64,000 nt of DNA, taken from contig OX393549.1 of the NCBI GenBank assembly GCA_947650365.1, positions 21,070,572-21,134,571 on the forward strand. The letters run 5' to 3'. This stretch comes from Chamaelirium japonicum. Its lineage: Eukaryota; Streptophyta; Magnoliopsida; Liliales; Melanthiaceae. The notes under the pieces are model-generated. The model saw only the letters and a program-made list of their open reading frames with translations. It ran no database searches and was not told where the DNA came from. Positions 34,184-45,226 of this stretch are shown in pieces (position 1 is the first letter of the stretch; each line of letters starts with the position of its first letter). Made by a program: the position numbers and the translations under genes.

Positions 34184-36135
34184 TATTGTAGCTCGTGTGT
34201 CCTGAGCGTGGATTTTCTGTATTAACATTAATAAAGATGACTTTGGTTATTGCTTTAATTAGAATACTACTTTGGTATATGTTAATACACATATAATAAA
34301 AGGACCCTAGGGAACAAAGTAGGCAACTGAGGCGCATGGTAGATCCATGCTTGGGAGACCCAGTGGACCAGTTCTGTGTAGACCTAGAACTAGTTCACAG
34401 CTTTGGTGATGTCGGTCCCTTCACCGAGAATAAGGTGTAGGCAGGTAAAGGATGTGGTGAAGTCTCCACCACGGGAACGTGGGATTCCCATTCACCTGAC
34501 CAAGCACGATGATCGTGTTGAACAGGAACCAAAATGGTGCATAGTTCAGTGATTCAGAAACTGGTGCATAAACCGTCTTAATACGTTAGATAATCCGTCC
34601 TTAACCCTAAGGGACCATGCGCACTGGGCCAACCAGTTGTGTGGTGCTTTGATGTGCCAACGTGTACGGACCTTCCATAGTCCAATACCATGGTACGTTG
34701 GGTTACCCGGCTGGCGCTTGGGTGGCATGCAATCCCTACAGGTTATCCAACGTCCAGTGATGGATGGGTGCGTTTTGATGAGTCAATCTGTCCACATAAT
34801 TAACCCAGGCCTGGTGATTGTCAGTATGACTGACGATGTTCCGGATGCTAGGCATAGCATGGGAAGGTGTGTGGTGTTATAGATGACAAGTCATCAAACC
34901 TTAGTCAGATGATCGATCGGGATCTGACGGTGCTCCCTACCGCCCGAGTCGAATCATGGCACCAGTAATAGAAGGGCCTGAGGATTATCGGAGTATAGTA
35001 GAGAACAGGGTTACGAGGGAGTAACATAAGTTTAGGATCACTAGAGTTCAACTCGCGTCGCACTCTGGGTGGCTACGCGGGTTAATCGGATTAGGGCTGA
35101 TTAACGGAACTTTCGGTGTGTCACCGGAACAGTTAATCAGCGATCCTGTTGGAGCTAGAGATCCCGAACCCTGAAGGTTCCACCCTGTCTTTGCGTATAG
35201 GAATTGTTCCCCGACCTGGTTGGATACGTTGAATGCGAAGTAGCGCGATGGAGCACAAGCCCAGAGCCTAAGAACCTAATTCACATGTGTTAGGGGCTGT
35301 AGGGGTATTTTGGTAAATACTTAAATATGACTCAGAACATATTGAATATGGATCTTAGAATGAGCGGAATAATTCCAGGAGTTCATAGGCGCTGACGGAA
35401 CTCGATTCCGAGTAGCGCACCTCACTCAATCTCTCTTTCAGTTTTTCACTTTTCGTGAATGGCGTTTTCGTCCAGGCTTCACGATAGACACTTGGAAACC
35501 CTAAAACCGACCCCCCCTCATCCTAATCTCATTAGGGCCGGCCCTAGCTTGCATATGGCACTAGGAGACCGGCCCTATATGTAGAATGGAGGGGGAGAGG
35601 CCGGCCCAAGGTGCTCCCCCTCTCCAAAAACCCGACCCCCTCTCCCTCTCCCCCTCTCTGAGGTTTCGGCCAAGGAAGAAAGAGGAAGAAGAAGGAAGAA
35701 GAAGGAGGAAGGAAGGAGAATGGAGAAGAGAGAAAGAGAAGGAGGAGATCTACCGGCACGCCGTAATCTTTGCAACGAATTCCTCCGTCGGCTCGTAGTC
35801 CTTGCACTCAGAGACGGGACTTCGAGGATTCCTCAATTCGCAAAGGACAATGTGCTATCTGACAGCTTCCCTTGCGATTCAAGTGCGGTTCTTCATCGTT
35901 CCGTCCTCTCCGGATCATAGATCCATAAGGTATGATGATTCTAAACACCTAACTAGATGCATGCATGTCTTCCGTAGATCGTAGTATGTCTCTATGGTGT
36001 CCCACATATGTTAAGATCATAGATTTGCATGTAGATTATTTTGTAGAATTAATTGTAATGAAACATACACCGTATGATCTTCGGATCTATCTTTTGCTTC
36101 CGTTGTGACTCTGATAAGCGGATCCAATTCCAACA
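34184..36135 (+). repeat. 3' LTR of the copia element
   Basis: It starts TATTGTAGCTCG, where the 5' copy has TGTTGCAGC, and ends CCAACA. The mutated start dinucleotide is visible only by comparison with the 5' LTR and the position of the purine tract. Confidence 0.9.
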
Positions 36136-36140
36136 TCAAC

Positions 36141-37365
36141 TTGTTTAGGTTGCAAGTTTGTAAAGGATATTTAATATCTTCTATTTTTTTTTTTTTTTGG
36201 TACTTGAAAACCTAGACTATGTGCAGACTAGGGGCTCACGGTGGGCAAACAATGGGCCGGTATCAAGCCACCAAACACCGTCAACAGACCAGAAAGGAAA
36301 ACACGTACTCCAAAACAACGAGGCACTATCTTCTTGTCATAACAAAAGAGTTAAGACATGGAGAATTCAGTCGGACCTTCCTCAATCCCTAAAAGAGGAA
36401 CAGGATAAATTCTTGTATTGATTTCTCCGATCACCCTAGTTGTTAGATGTCTAGCTTCTTGGTCAGATCCATTTATTCGATGCTATCTTCCGAAGGCGAT
36501 CCATTACCAGCACTGGAGCCTATATGAAAAACATGAGTCTCGTAGATCGAGATCTTCTCCTTGTTGGCGCAATGAAAGAGAAGATTCTGGTGAAAGCCAA
36601 TCTTATGCGCAGGCAAGGCAATCTTGTTTTGAATCCCAATTGCACTATCTGTGATTAGGAAGTAGACGACGCTTATTATATTCTTCTCAGAAACCCTTAC
36701 GCTCAAAGAGTTTGGTGCAATTTCCTTTTGAAGTTAGGGATCCGTACTCTCTCTTCACCTGTATGATCTCTCTGAACAATATGGATAGGGATGGCAACGG
36801 TGCAGTTTAAAACCGAAAACTGTGGTAAACCACACAACATAGTGCGATTTTGTTTTGCCAAAATATAAAACCGTTGCAGCGTGGTGAGGTTTCGATTTTG
36901 ACCAAAACCGTGTAAATCGCACCGTTAAGGTCATTTTAGTGATAAACCGTGGTGCACCGCACCGCATGGTGTGATTTCGGTTTTATATAACAGTACACGA
37001 TCACAGTATGGCGGTTTGGCGGTGCGGTTTCGGTTTTGAACCGAAACCGCACCGTTGCCATCGCTAGATATGGAGGCAAAGGAGGATGCAGAAGGAAGTT
37101 TGTCCAACTTGGGATATACTGGCGATGGCGATCCTTTGGTCACTATGGCTAGAAAGGAATCACAAGCTGGATATTCAAAGGGAAGAACGAGACTGAGGCT
37201 GGTATTTCGGAATCTGTTCTAGGGTTTTTGGTTCTCAATGTTGTTTACGAGATTCCTATAAGATCTATAGCTCTTGTTACTTGTTTTGATTTTCTCTCTC
37301 AATAAACTGGTCGGGGGCTACCTAACCCTCGGCCAGTTTTGGCCTTTTTTTAAAGTAAAAATTAT
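36141..37365 (+). pseudogene. LINE (L1-type) ORF2 remnant, right part and 3' end
   Basis: The zinc-binding region of plant L1 ORF2 (zf-RVT) is readable: KEKILVKANLMRRQGN, then CTICD and AYYILLRNPYAQRVW (36570-36730). The C-terminal AILWSLWLERNHKL follows at about 37115. The end GGGCTACCTAACCCTCGGCC...TTTTTTTAAAG (37313-37360) resembles L1 3' ends. Stops and frameshifts are present. A hAT MITE (36786-37066) splits this part. Confidence 0.72.
36786..37066. mobile_element. hAT-type MITE (281 bp)
   Basis: The terminal inverted repeats are TAGGGATGGCAACGGTGC and its near-complement GCACCGTTGCCATCGCTA. Flanks AATATGGA (36778-36785) and GATATGGA (37067-37074) form an 8-bp duplication with one mismatch. 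The interior is made of CGGTTT/AAACCG words. It lies within the LINE remnant, so it is younger than the LINE. Confidence 0.83.
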
Positions 37366-37629
37366 TGGGAAGTATCTAATACTTGGTAGGAAGCTAAATT
37401 GCTAGTGATTGACTATTAGAGGAGAAACAAAGCTCAAAATATCCTGCTTAAACAACCTTATAACTAGCACATTCATAGTATATGTGTCTATCCTTCTCAA
37501 CTAATCTAAAATTTGTTTTTAAGTAGGGTTTATTATATTATGCCAAATGACCATGAGGCATTCTATCCCACTATCTAGCAAGCAAACATCAGCTATTTGA
37601 TCAAGGCAAATGCTGCACGACTCTACTTA

Positions 37630-37815
37630 GAGGATCTCCAATGGGCTCCTAGACAAACGGGCTTTCCCTGCTCCTCTTGCTGGTGATGGCGAGAGTAATA
37701 GGGAAGAGTTTTATGGTGGGCCCTCTCTGGTTTGAATAAAACAAAAGATTAAGAGTCACTTTTATTGTTAATTATTGAAATAGGAAGAGATTTAGGAGGA
37801 ACCATTGGAATGCAC
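37630..37815. mobile_element. PIF/Harbinger-type (Tourist-like) MITE, degraded (186 bp)
   Basis: The left end GAGGATCTCCAATGGGCTCC and the reverse of the right end (GTGCATTCCAATGG) are related to the MITE at 41249-41650. The flanks are TTA on the left and TTC on the right. Confidence 0.58.
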
Positions 37816-37971
37816 TTCAATTCCCAATCCATACTTTGCCTACGTGTCATCTTAGGAGTCCCAAGAATAAGGAATGAACCAAGAAGCCCATTGATACGGC
37901 GGTGGTTGATACGACTCCATGCAATGTTTACGGTTTAATTTCATTCGTAAAAATTCAACTGCGGTTGTATC

Positions 37972-38131
37972 CGATTAGCAATGTTTTCAAAATCAAACTG
38001 TAAGGCGAACCGATCAAAGCCATCTCCGATCAGCAATGTTTTCAAAATAAGATTGGAAGGAGAACCGAAAAGCCATCTGGTTCGATCAAATCGGTTCAAA
38101 CCGCTGGTTCAACCTTACTTTCCGCTCTTCC
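37972..38131. repeat. Short tandem duplication (about 53 bp) and MITE edge
   Basis: GCAATGTTTTCAAAAT...GAACCGA...AGCCATCT occurs twice, at about 37977 and 38032. The second copy opens a MITE-like sequence whose other end (GGTTTTCAAAACACC) lies near 38921. Confidence 0.55.
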
Positions 38132-38692
38132 CCAATGAAGGTTGTATTTGGGAATTGTCGGGGGTTACTCCGACTGGCGGTGGTTGGGCATATGAAGTTC
38201 CTTGTAAGGTACTGTTGGCAGGATTTCATTTTGTTAGTGGAGTGCCATATGCAGCAATCCAAAAAGGCTTTTCAGGGTGCCTCCTCGGCTCGACGGGCGG
38301 TCTCCTAGCGGATGGTGGTGGCGGTCGATGGCGGAGCGACAGTGGTGCGACTCCAATCTAAAGGAGCCAATCCGCTGGAGATGGCGATGTGTTGCCAATT
38401 TTGGTTTGTATCTTTTTGTTTGTTGTTTTAACCTGTGTCTCTTGGGTTGGTTGTCGATGGATTGGGGTGCATGTGGCGCCGGTGGAGGCGCCCTCCCCTT
38501 TGGTGTGATCTATGTGCCACCGTCTAGTCGAGGTCTATGTAGATGTACCAGTTGTGGCACTGTTGTTTGTATCTCGTCGGACGACGATCATCTTTTACCA
38601 CCTACTGGTGGTTTCCTATGCAGAGCCGGCATGTGGCGCCTCCAGGAGGTCCGTTTGTGACCTCCCCTTATATGTACCAAAAAAAAAACATT
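38132..38692 (+). mobile_element. LINE-derived retroposed fragment ending in poly(A)
   Basis: The segment begins with a frame reading GNCRGLLRLAVVGHMKFLVR, resembling the endonuclease start of plant L1 ORF2. It ends in an A10 tract (38681-38692). The middle is GC-richer and not recognised. It seems to sit inside the GTTTTCAAAA MITE. Confidence 0.4.
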
Positions 38693-39366
38693 TGAATCGA
38701 TTAAGAAATAGGTTATTGAAAAGATATACTCACTAAATTCCACAATGCAAATTATGATTCCTAGGTTAACATGCATGTAAAAAGATTTTTTAACCATATG
38801 CCATGTAATTCATTTTTAATAGAATTTTACAAACACCGGTATATTCAAAGACCGAACCGAAACATGTTTCGATTCCAATCCAAACCGGTCAAACCCGATC
38901 TGATCCGGTTTTCAAAACACCGCGGATTAGTTAACCCCATTGCTTTCCTCCCGAGCAATCACGAGATCGATCCCGCTTTGAAAAGAAAAATTACTAGCTT
39001 TTTTATAACAAATAAGAAACAGTAAAAAGATGAAATATAAATAACTTTATCCATTAATTTTTTAAATAAATAAAAAAAACTGAATTCATCAAAACATAAG
39101 CAAGTAGATAATTATGATTAAATAGCACATAATCACATCATTAATAGATATCCACAATGAAGTAAAACACATCATGACAGCCATTCCTTACCCACTGTGT
39201 ACTCCTTTGCTATAACCACACAAAAGCAAAGTGCACCCAAAAAAGAGAAAAGGAGCCGTCCCCACCCACAAAATAATACCACCAAAGCAAAACGGACACA
39301 CAAATCATGTCGCCACCATACTCCGCGACACACGCACGGGACACACAACCATGCACGGCGATTCCC
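38693..39366. other. AT-rich spacer and 3' flank of the dehydrin gene
   Basis: The end of the MITE (to about 38921), then AT-rich DNA. The last part, from about 39200, would be the dehydrin 3' UTR. No other gene is seen. Confidence 0.4.
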
Positions 39367-40125
39367 CTAGTGGCTCACCGCGGGCTTCTCGCCCGCCTCC
39401 TCCCCGCCGTTCTTGTGGTAACCCGGCAGCTTCTCCTTTATCTTCTCCAGAAACCCCTTCTTCTCCCCCTCGTGCTCCTTCGCCTCGCTCTCCGCCGCCG
39501 CAGGCGGCGGCGGAACCGGAGCGGCAGCAGCCGGTACCTCATCCGCTGCCTTCTTGTGGTGGCCGGGGAGCTTTTCCTTGATCTTCTCCAGGAATCCCTT
39601 CTTCTCCTCCGGCACCGGCTCCTCGAATTTCTCCACCACCACCGCCGTGTCCTCTTCCGGCGGAGCCACCGTCGTCACCACCTCCTCCCCAGGATGCGGC
39701 TTCTCCTTGATCTCCTTCAAGACCTTCTTCATCTTCTTCTTCTCTTTGGCCTCGCCCTCTGCACCCTCTTCCTCATCGCTCGACTGTCAAAACCAAAACC
39801 CATCATCATGTTAAGTCGCGAAGGAACCAAACTACTAAGATGATCAGAGCGTACATAGAGATCTTACCGAGCTAGAGCTGGAGCTGTTGGACCGGTGGAG
39901 CTTGTCGGCCAAGCTGTGCTTCTTCTCCACCTCCACCTCCTCCGCCGGCTTCTCCGCCTCCCCGATGTGGACCTTCTCGACCCCGGCGGCCAGATCCTCC
40001 TCCTGGCTCTTCTTCTCCTCCTTCTTCTTCCCTAGGAAGTCGAACAACCCCCGGTCCTTCACCTCCACCTCACCGGCCTCCCCCTCGTGGGTGCTCGACG
40101 CCGCCGGGTTATACTCCTCCGCCAT
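39367..40125 (-). CDS. Acidic dehydrin, F-S-K2 type (ERD10/COR47-like)
   Basis: Exon 1 (40125-39868) and exon 2 (39783-39367) are joined by an 84-bp GT-AG intron (39867-39784) inside the S-segment, the usual dehydrin intron position. The 224-residue product has an F-segment [11 protein letters not shown] (24-34), an S-segment [15 protein letters not shown] (71 onward, continued by SSDEEE in exon 2), and two K-segments [15 protein letters not shown] (about 146-160 and 193-207). A weaker K-like helix lies at 104-115. Lys/Glu-rich and disordered, with no signal peptide: it should act in cytosol or nucleus. Dehydrins protect membranes and enzymes during cold and drought; phosphorylation of the Ser run is typical. 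No breaks are seen. Confidence 0.95.
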
Positions 40126-40240
40126 TGCTGCGCTCCGAGACTGGCCCGACGGGACTAAACGGGAGAGAGAGAGAAGCTCGATCGTGCTCGGATGACGCTA
40201 ACGGCGGTGTTAATGGAGAAGGGTATCGGCGTCCCTGCCG

Positions 40241-40247
40241 TTATATA
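40241..40247 (-). promoter_or_regulatory. TATA box of the dehydrin gene
   Basis: The minus strand reads TATATAA about 115 bp before the start codon at 40125, a suitable distance for a short 5' UTR. Confidence 0.7.
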
Positions 40248-40415
40248 GGCACGGCGGTGGCGTCGCCAACGCGTTACCAACGCGACGAAGGGAGTAATCA
40301 ATGGAGAGAGAGGGTACCGACCTCCGGAATTAGGAGAGAGAAAAGGCTACAGAATATTAATAGAGTCCGTATCGTCTGCGGTTCAAACTGCCAATGCTAG
40401 CCGTCCGATGCATGC

Positions 40416-40935
40416 CACGTGCCAAACATAGCATCACAGCGGTCACGGATGATTGGTGTTCACGGGACGGATGACAGAACCGGAGGGGATCTTGATCTGA
40501 TATGAGCGGGCGGCCACGCTTTAAGGCGGGCCAATCGGAGGCCGACGCATAACCGGCAGGTGGACGGGGTGGGTCCCTACAGCTGTCGGTCACGACGTCC
40601 TCCGTGTAACGCTTATCGAAGTGGAGGCGGTCGGTTGTCGTGTCCCGCGGGGCATCTTTTTTAATCTCCTGGTCGGTGGGATGGAACGCCAGGTGTTCGC
40701 TTTTCTGCGGCGGATGGCGCGGGATAAGTTGATCCCGGGGCTCACGTGGCTGTGGGTGATGTTACCTGAGATATTTGCCCATTTCGGGTGACTTGACGGG
40801 CCAGTCCGATGCTAGCCGTTGGTAACGTCCGCCGAGGGTCAACAAAGTCGCTGTCGGCTGTGCTTTGGGTCGTGCTGTTCAAAAATTGTGGGGGCCAGAG
40901 TAAAGGATCGGTCTGGTTGGCGAAATGTCGGTTGG
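40416..40935 (-). promoter_or_regulatory. Stress-responsive promoter region: DRE/CRT and ABRE motif cluster
   Basis: Core DRE/CRT motifs (A/G)CCGAC occur at 40541-40546 (plus strand) and, on the minus strand, at 40585-40590, 40630-40635, 40853-40858 and 40928-40933. G-box/ABRE cores CACGTG are at 40416-40421 and 40743-40748. Such motifs bind CBF/DREB and ABF factors and are expected upstream of a cold- and drought-induced dehydrin. Binding is inferred. Confidence 0.6.
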
Positions 40936-41035
40936 GTGTCGGATCTTTCGGTGACCTTTCCCGCCCATCCTCTTCGAGGACTCACGAGACCTCACTGCTC
41001 TCCTGTCCTTGGCTTGAGGGAGGGTTCAAATCTTC

Positions 41036-41160
41036 TCCAGTCTGTCGGCCCCGGTCGGTGTGCCCGGTCCGCATCACACTATCACAGCCGCACAGTTTTG
41101 GGTCGCTAGCCATCATGCGGATATAATGCACGCCAGGCCAGCCGACCAGGGCGACGAACC
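41036..41160. repeat. Dispersed repeat related to 24531-24690
   Basis: It shares CGGTCGGTG, ATCACAGCCGCAC and CAGCCGACCAGGG-like blocks with the other copy. It lies beyond the dehydrin promoter. Confidence 0.55.
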
Positions 41161-41248
41161 GGAGGAGTTTTGAAATGGGAGGAGTAATTAAAGTCAGTAC
41201 GTGGAGTAGGGAGATTAAAGGAGAGCGCATGCACCCAAAGTGGCATTA

Positions 41249-41650
41249 GAGCACCTCTAAGGGGCTCCTACAATTAAGGAGCTCCTACCATTCTTCGCTT
41301 TTCTTCCAAGTTTATAGCTATAATATAGACTAGGGATGGAAGAGCACTCCAACAGACTCCTTAATCTCTCTATTTTTGTGTAAAATAACTAAATCAGCAT
41401 CCATAAAAATAATATTTACAAGAGCTATACTGGGAAACGAGAAACACAATAAACTTTTATTTAGTGCAAATTGAGACCCAATATTCTTAGTTTTCTTTAC
41501 TTCTGTAGCTAACCTTAGGGAGAGGAGTAGGAAAATATCATAATACGAAAATTTGGTGGAGCCAGTTGGATCCCCCTTTTGATTGTTTTCTCTATTTCTT
41601 TTGGTAAAGCAAGGAATGAAGAAATCCAAAGGAGCCCGTTGGAGATGCAC
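41249..41650. mobile_element. PIF/Harbinger-type (Tourist-like) MITE (402 bp)
   Basis: The left end GAGCACCTCTAAGGGGCTCC pairs with the reverse complement of the right end, GTGCATCTCCAACGGGCTCC. Both flanks are TTA (41246-41248 and 41651-41653), the target preferred by this superfamily. A second internal left-end copy (AGAGCACTCCAACAGACTCC, about 41342) suggests one element inserted into another. Confidence 0.75.
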
Positions 41651-41896
41651 TTAGGCTTTTAAGATAGTCGGTTTCGATCGCTAATTAGGCGTAGACTCCT
41701 AATTGCGAATGGTAGTGGTTTAAACCTATTTTCACCCATATATCTGAATGGGTACGAGAGGATCCATACCCGAGTGACTTGAACTGTATACGTGATCCGC
41801 CTTTCAGAAATTTGAACGTGCAATTCGACTCAATGCTACAAAATCTGATAGGCCTTTCAATCTCAGGGTAAAGTAGAGATTGATTTGAAACCTTCT

Positions 41897-43075
41897 TGTT
41901 AGGGAACAAACGAGGTCGATCCCTCCACCGAGGCTCTGTGCAGCGAAAAGATGTAGATGTGTGAAGAATTCCACCGATAGATGATGAACAACTACAAACG
42001 AGAAAAACGAACGATCAAACACAACACCAAGCACAAACATACGATGATATCTGGTAATCGATGATCAATGGATTCACTAGAAAAGGAATTCAAGGAGCAC
42101 AAGTATATTTGTCCTCTCACCAATCCCTCTCCCACTTACAATGAGATAACCCCAAGGAACAAGAAGGGATCTCGCAGCCTAGTGGCCTTTAAGTAACCTC
42201 AAGTTCTATGGGTGCAAAATCTGGCTAACGCCCAACGGTGGGACCCACAACCCTGCCTGGGGTCCAAGAGTCCAATGGTGGGACCCACAGCCCTGCTTGG
42301 GACCCACAAGTCCAATGGTGGGACCCACAGCCCTGCCTAGGGCCCACTTACACTATCTAGGGTCTGGTAAATCCCCCCGGGTATTTATCAGACCCCAGAT
42401 ATTGCTAGGAAGATTCTTAGAATATTCTCCAAATAAACCAAACCTCTATAAATAGCAAACCCTGTAAATAATTCGGGATCCGAAATTCCAGACCTGAAAC
42501 CCACTTTCTGTTTTCCCGAGCTCCCTGAGTTTTCTGGTTTTCAGACTCCTTTTCCACCCTCTGATTACTTGTAAGAAGCACTCCTCGGCCTGTCGAGAGT
42601 AGCTCTACTGTTTACTCAGAGATAGTGGATTCAAAGGTTGCGTCTTACCGCACGGAGATGTAGGCTCCGGCCGAACTTCGTCACCATATCATGTGTCATC
42701 TCTTTCTTTATCTTTCTACTCTATAGTGTTTGTGTGACAGCCTAGCAAGTCACAACTCTGCGCTTCAAAGCGCGCCACATTCCGAAGGGTCAAACCTTCA
42801 ATCGACTGTTGGAGGTGGGTCACGTACGACGGCCGAAATCCTCCCCCACAAGTTCCTACAAAAGTCATAAGAAAAGATAAAGTCAAACCCCAAAAAGTTT
42901 TCTTAGAATCCCGTGCAAAAAAGCCTATGAAAAATGCCTTCACACATGCATGCCAGTCGATTTTCACCATGTTTGACACTTCATCTTCGCTCATTTGCCT
43001 TTTCATCTTCCGCTATACTTCGTGCACGAACCTTGGACATTCTAGAGGATTTATTTTAAGCTAAAATTCTCAACA
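41897..43075 (-). repeat. Copia 3' LTR on the minus strand, split by a Retand solo LTR
   Basis: Ends are TGTTAGGG (plus strand, 41897) and CTCAACA (43075), so the minus strand starts TGTTGAGAATTTT. A minus-strand purine tract AATGTGGAGAT touches it at 43076-43086. Without the Retand insertion the LTR is about 530 bp. Confidence 0.6.
42207..42850 (+). mobile_element. Solo LTR of a Tat/Retand element (644 bp)
   Basis: It starts TATGGGTGCAAAA (TG changed to TA) and ends CTCCCCCACA. It is flanked by a perfect 5-bp duplication AGTTC (42202-42206 and 42851-42855). A TATA box (CTATAAATAGC, about 42449) and the blocks TTGTAAGAAGC, GGCCTGTCGAGAG and GCCGAACTTCG match the LTR at 18289-18899. It also has three copies of a 39-bp unit (GGTGGGACCCACAGCCCTGC, 42236-42345). 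It is the remnant of LTR-LTR recombination. Confidence 0.85.
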
Positions 43076-43088
43076 ATCTCCACATTGC
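43076..43088 (-). other. Polypurine tract of the minus-strand copia element
   Basis: The minus strand reads AATGTGGAGAT next to the LTR start TGTTGAGAAT. Confidence 0.5.
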
Positions 43089-43439
43089 CTTCAAACAAGA
43101 CAAGATCAAAATATTAAATACGAACTCCATCTTTTTGAACTGTGAATCCATCTCCTAATTATCATCACCACCTTTGCCCTCGCATCGTAGCCCAATCACC
43201 GAGTTTGATGATAGCCCAAAGTCGTTAAACGCGGTTAATGGAACCCATCTCTTGATCATCCTCGTCTCTGAGCGAGCTCTACTGATACCCTTACTCGTCG
43301 CTGAACATCGCACGGGCCTATGCTACCGCTCTCCCGGCTGTATAGGTTTCTACTCAAAGCCCCCTTTATGATCATTGACTATTTGTCACATATCTTCATA
43401 ACTCCACTACTTCCGATGAACTTATGCTAGAAACAATCT

Positions 43440-43885
43440 AGTTTGGAAATACATTAAATTTTCTTGCCATCCCAAAACATGACGAATATCCTTGAGTGTT
43501 TATACTTGTTTGTCAGATATATCTCAAGTCGGATATCCTTGACTCCCCTATTCAAAATCTTGGAACTGTCATCATCTATCATCTTACCACCATCGTACTC
43601 CGTATACTTGTCGATTCATTCTATGTGCGAACATATATGATGTGTGGCCCCGTTATCGATTACCTAGTCCTGATCTGATATCAGTAGTAGTCATCAGGAG
43701 CTCCCCAATATCGATACTAATGAACGAGACATAATATGATAATCCATCATATTGAATAACTACATTATCGCTAGATGACCCCGAACAATCCAATCTTGCT
43801 CCATCTTTTCACTTGCACTTCAATTTGTAGTGCCCAGATCTACTTCATTTCCAACAAGAACCTTGTACCTTCTTCTTCTTCCTTG
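43440..43885 (-). pseudogene. Copia gag/protease remnant
   Basis: Broken minus-strand frames give a zinc-knuckle end (SGHYKLKCK, about 43830), a protease-like VIDNGATHHICSHRM (about 43650) and TLKDIRHVLGWQENL (about 43480). The order is that of Tnt1/Tork-like copia elements. The active-site DSG is DNG. No intact frame remains. Confidence 0.62.
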
Positions 43886-44590
43886 CTTGCACCATCAATA
43901 ACTTGGCTTGGGTATCACTGATCGTTTCAGACCACGATCGATATCTTTACCGGTTGTGTTATAGTTATAGGGATCAATAGTGGGGTCGTCATTTGGGATT
44001 GCGCAATAGTTAACTAGATTCTAACTATAGTTTTTAGATCGATTTTAAGAGTGTGATTTTGGTTTTATTAAACTAAGAAAAGTAAAGCAATGAGAAAAGG
44101 GATTAAAGTAAGGTAAGATATCAATTGGAGAAGGTCTAGGACGGCGAATCCACTATAATTCTAACAACTAAATTATTCATACCAATTTTCAGGTTTAGTC
44201 TCTTAGATGGATTCGACCCTCCACGGCTACAAGCCGTGATGGTGTTTGTCTCAATAGCATGTACTATCTTTGGTTGGCACGATCCGTCCTCCTAGGCACG
44301 GATCATCTTCTCTTAGTATAATCATCAAAATATACAATTAGGGAAGATCCTATAAGCGCCTGACATGGAGTATCTTCGGCTGGCAAAATCCGTCCTTCTA
44401 GGTATGGACCGTTTTTCCTAAGCATAATGCATTCAATGGTGTGCTTGCATATATATTATAACCTTGCATGATAATCGTAGGATACAAGCATAGAAGATAA
44501 ACAACGACAAGTTTTACAAGTGCATTGACGGTATGGACCATCTTCGGTTGGCATAATTCATTCTCTTAGGTCCGAATCATCTTCCCTAAG
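43886..44590. other. Unrecognised segment with three degenerate repeats
   Basis: A block of about 65 bp (CTTCGGTTGGCA...GATCCGTCC...TAGG...GGACCATCTTCCCTAAG-like) occurs near 44255, 44368 and 44533. It may be LTR sequence of the element whose RNase H end lies to the right. No gene is seen. Confidence 0.4.
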
Positions 44591-44770
44591 TATGATCCAT
44601 CTAAAGGTAACATGATTGGCGCCTTTGGTGAACATGTCTGATAATCAGATGTTATAAAGTGGACGTCTAGTTATTACCGAGATACTTCTTAAAAACAAAG
44701 TGACAGTCTATCTCAATAATGTTTCGTGTGAGCATGAAAAACCGAGGATCTGCAATGGCCCCTAGATTAA
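44591..44770 (-). pseudogene. Copia RNase H C-terminal remnant
   Basis: The minus strand codes for AIADPRFFMLTRNIIEIDCH followed by FVFKKYLG. This matches the conserved copia end (a 'H..TKHIEIDCHFVREK'-type motif). A short SDMFTK-like piece follows near 44630. It lies upstream, in minus orientation, of a protease remnant, so two elements or a rearrangement are involved. Confidence 0.62.
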
Positions 44771-45226
44771 AAGGGTGTATAGGGCAAGAAGAAGAAAGCC
44801 AAATCGTTTGCGCCCCCCCCCCCTCGTCAAACACGTGGACGGATAAGAAGCACATATTGGTTAACAATAAAAACAAAACTACGATTATAATCTTAGAGTA
44901 CCATATCCTTTTCTTTTCTTTTTATATAAAAAAACTTGGCTGCACCCCAAGTATTGATAAAACTTATAGATGCGGGACCCTCATGCTTAGATAATGGGAG
45001 TATAACAATCTCTTATCGGGCATGGGGGGTCCCGCATGACCACATAGTCCTTCCATATCCTTTTCCAGAAATGATCCACTTAAGGCGCCCCATGCCTAAG
45101 GTGACGTGTCTTTATTCGTCACGGTCGTCCGATGGCAGGCAACCCGACATGTGAATGGCACTTGGCCAACTTGATTGATGTAGATACATACGTCTCGCCA
45201 CCTCAGGGTATGGGTCACTTATGGAA

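Larger units (their letters stand above)
26354..36135 (+). mobile_element. Ty1/copia retrotransposon (about 9.8 kb), degenerate
   Basis: Two LTRs of 1949 and 1952 bp enclose a primer site, a long leader, gag, protease, integrase, RT, RNase H and a polypurine tract, in copia order (integrase before RT). The target duplication is TCAAT (26349-26353) and TCAAC (36136-36140), one mismatch. In a 170-bp stretch compared by eye (26461 versus 34291 onward) the LTRs differ at about 13 sites, so the insertion is fairly old. Stops and at least two frameshifts inactivate the coding region. The element interrupts a LINE. Confidence 0.93.

Noticed and set aside
39231-40195. Plus-strand open frames opposite the dehydrin
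   Set aside because: They mirror the GC-rich dehydrin exons and have no homology that I can see.
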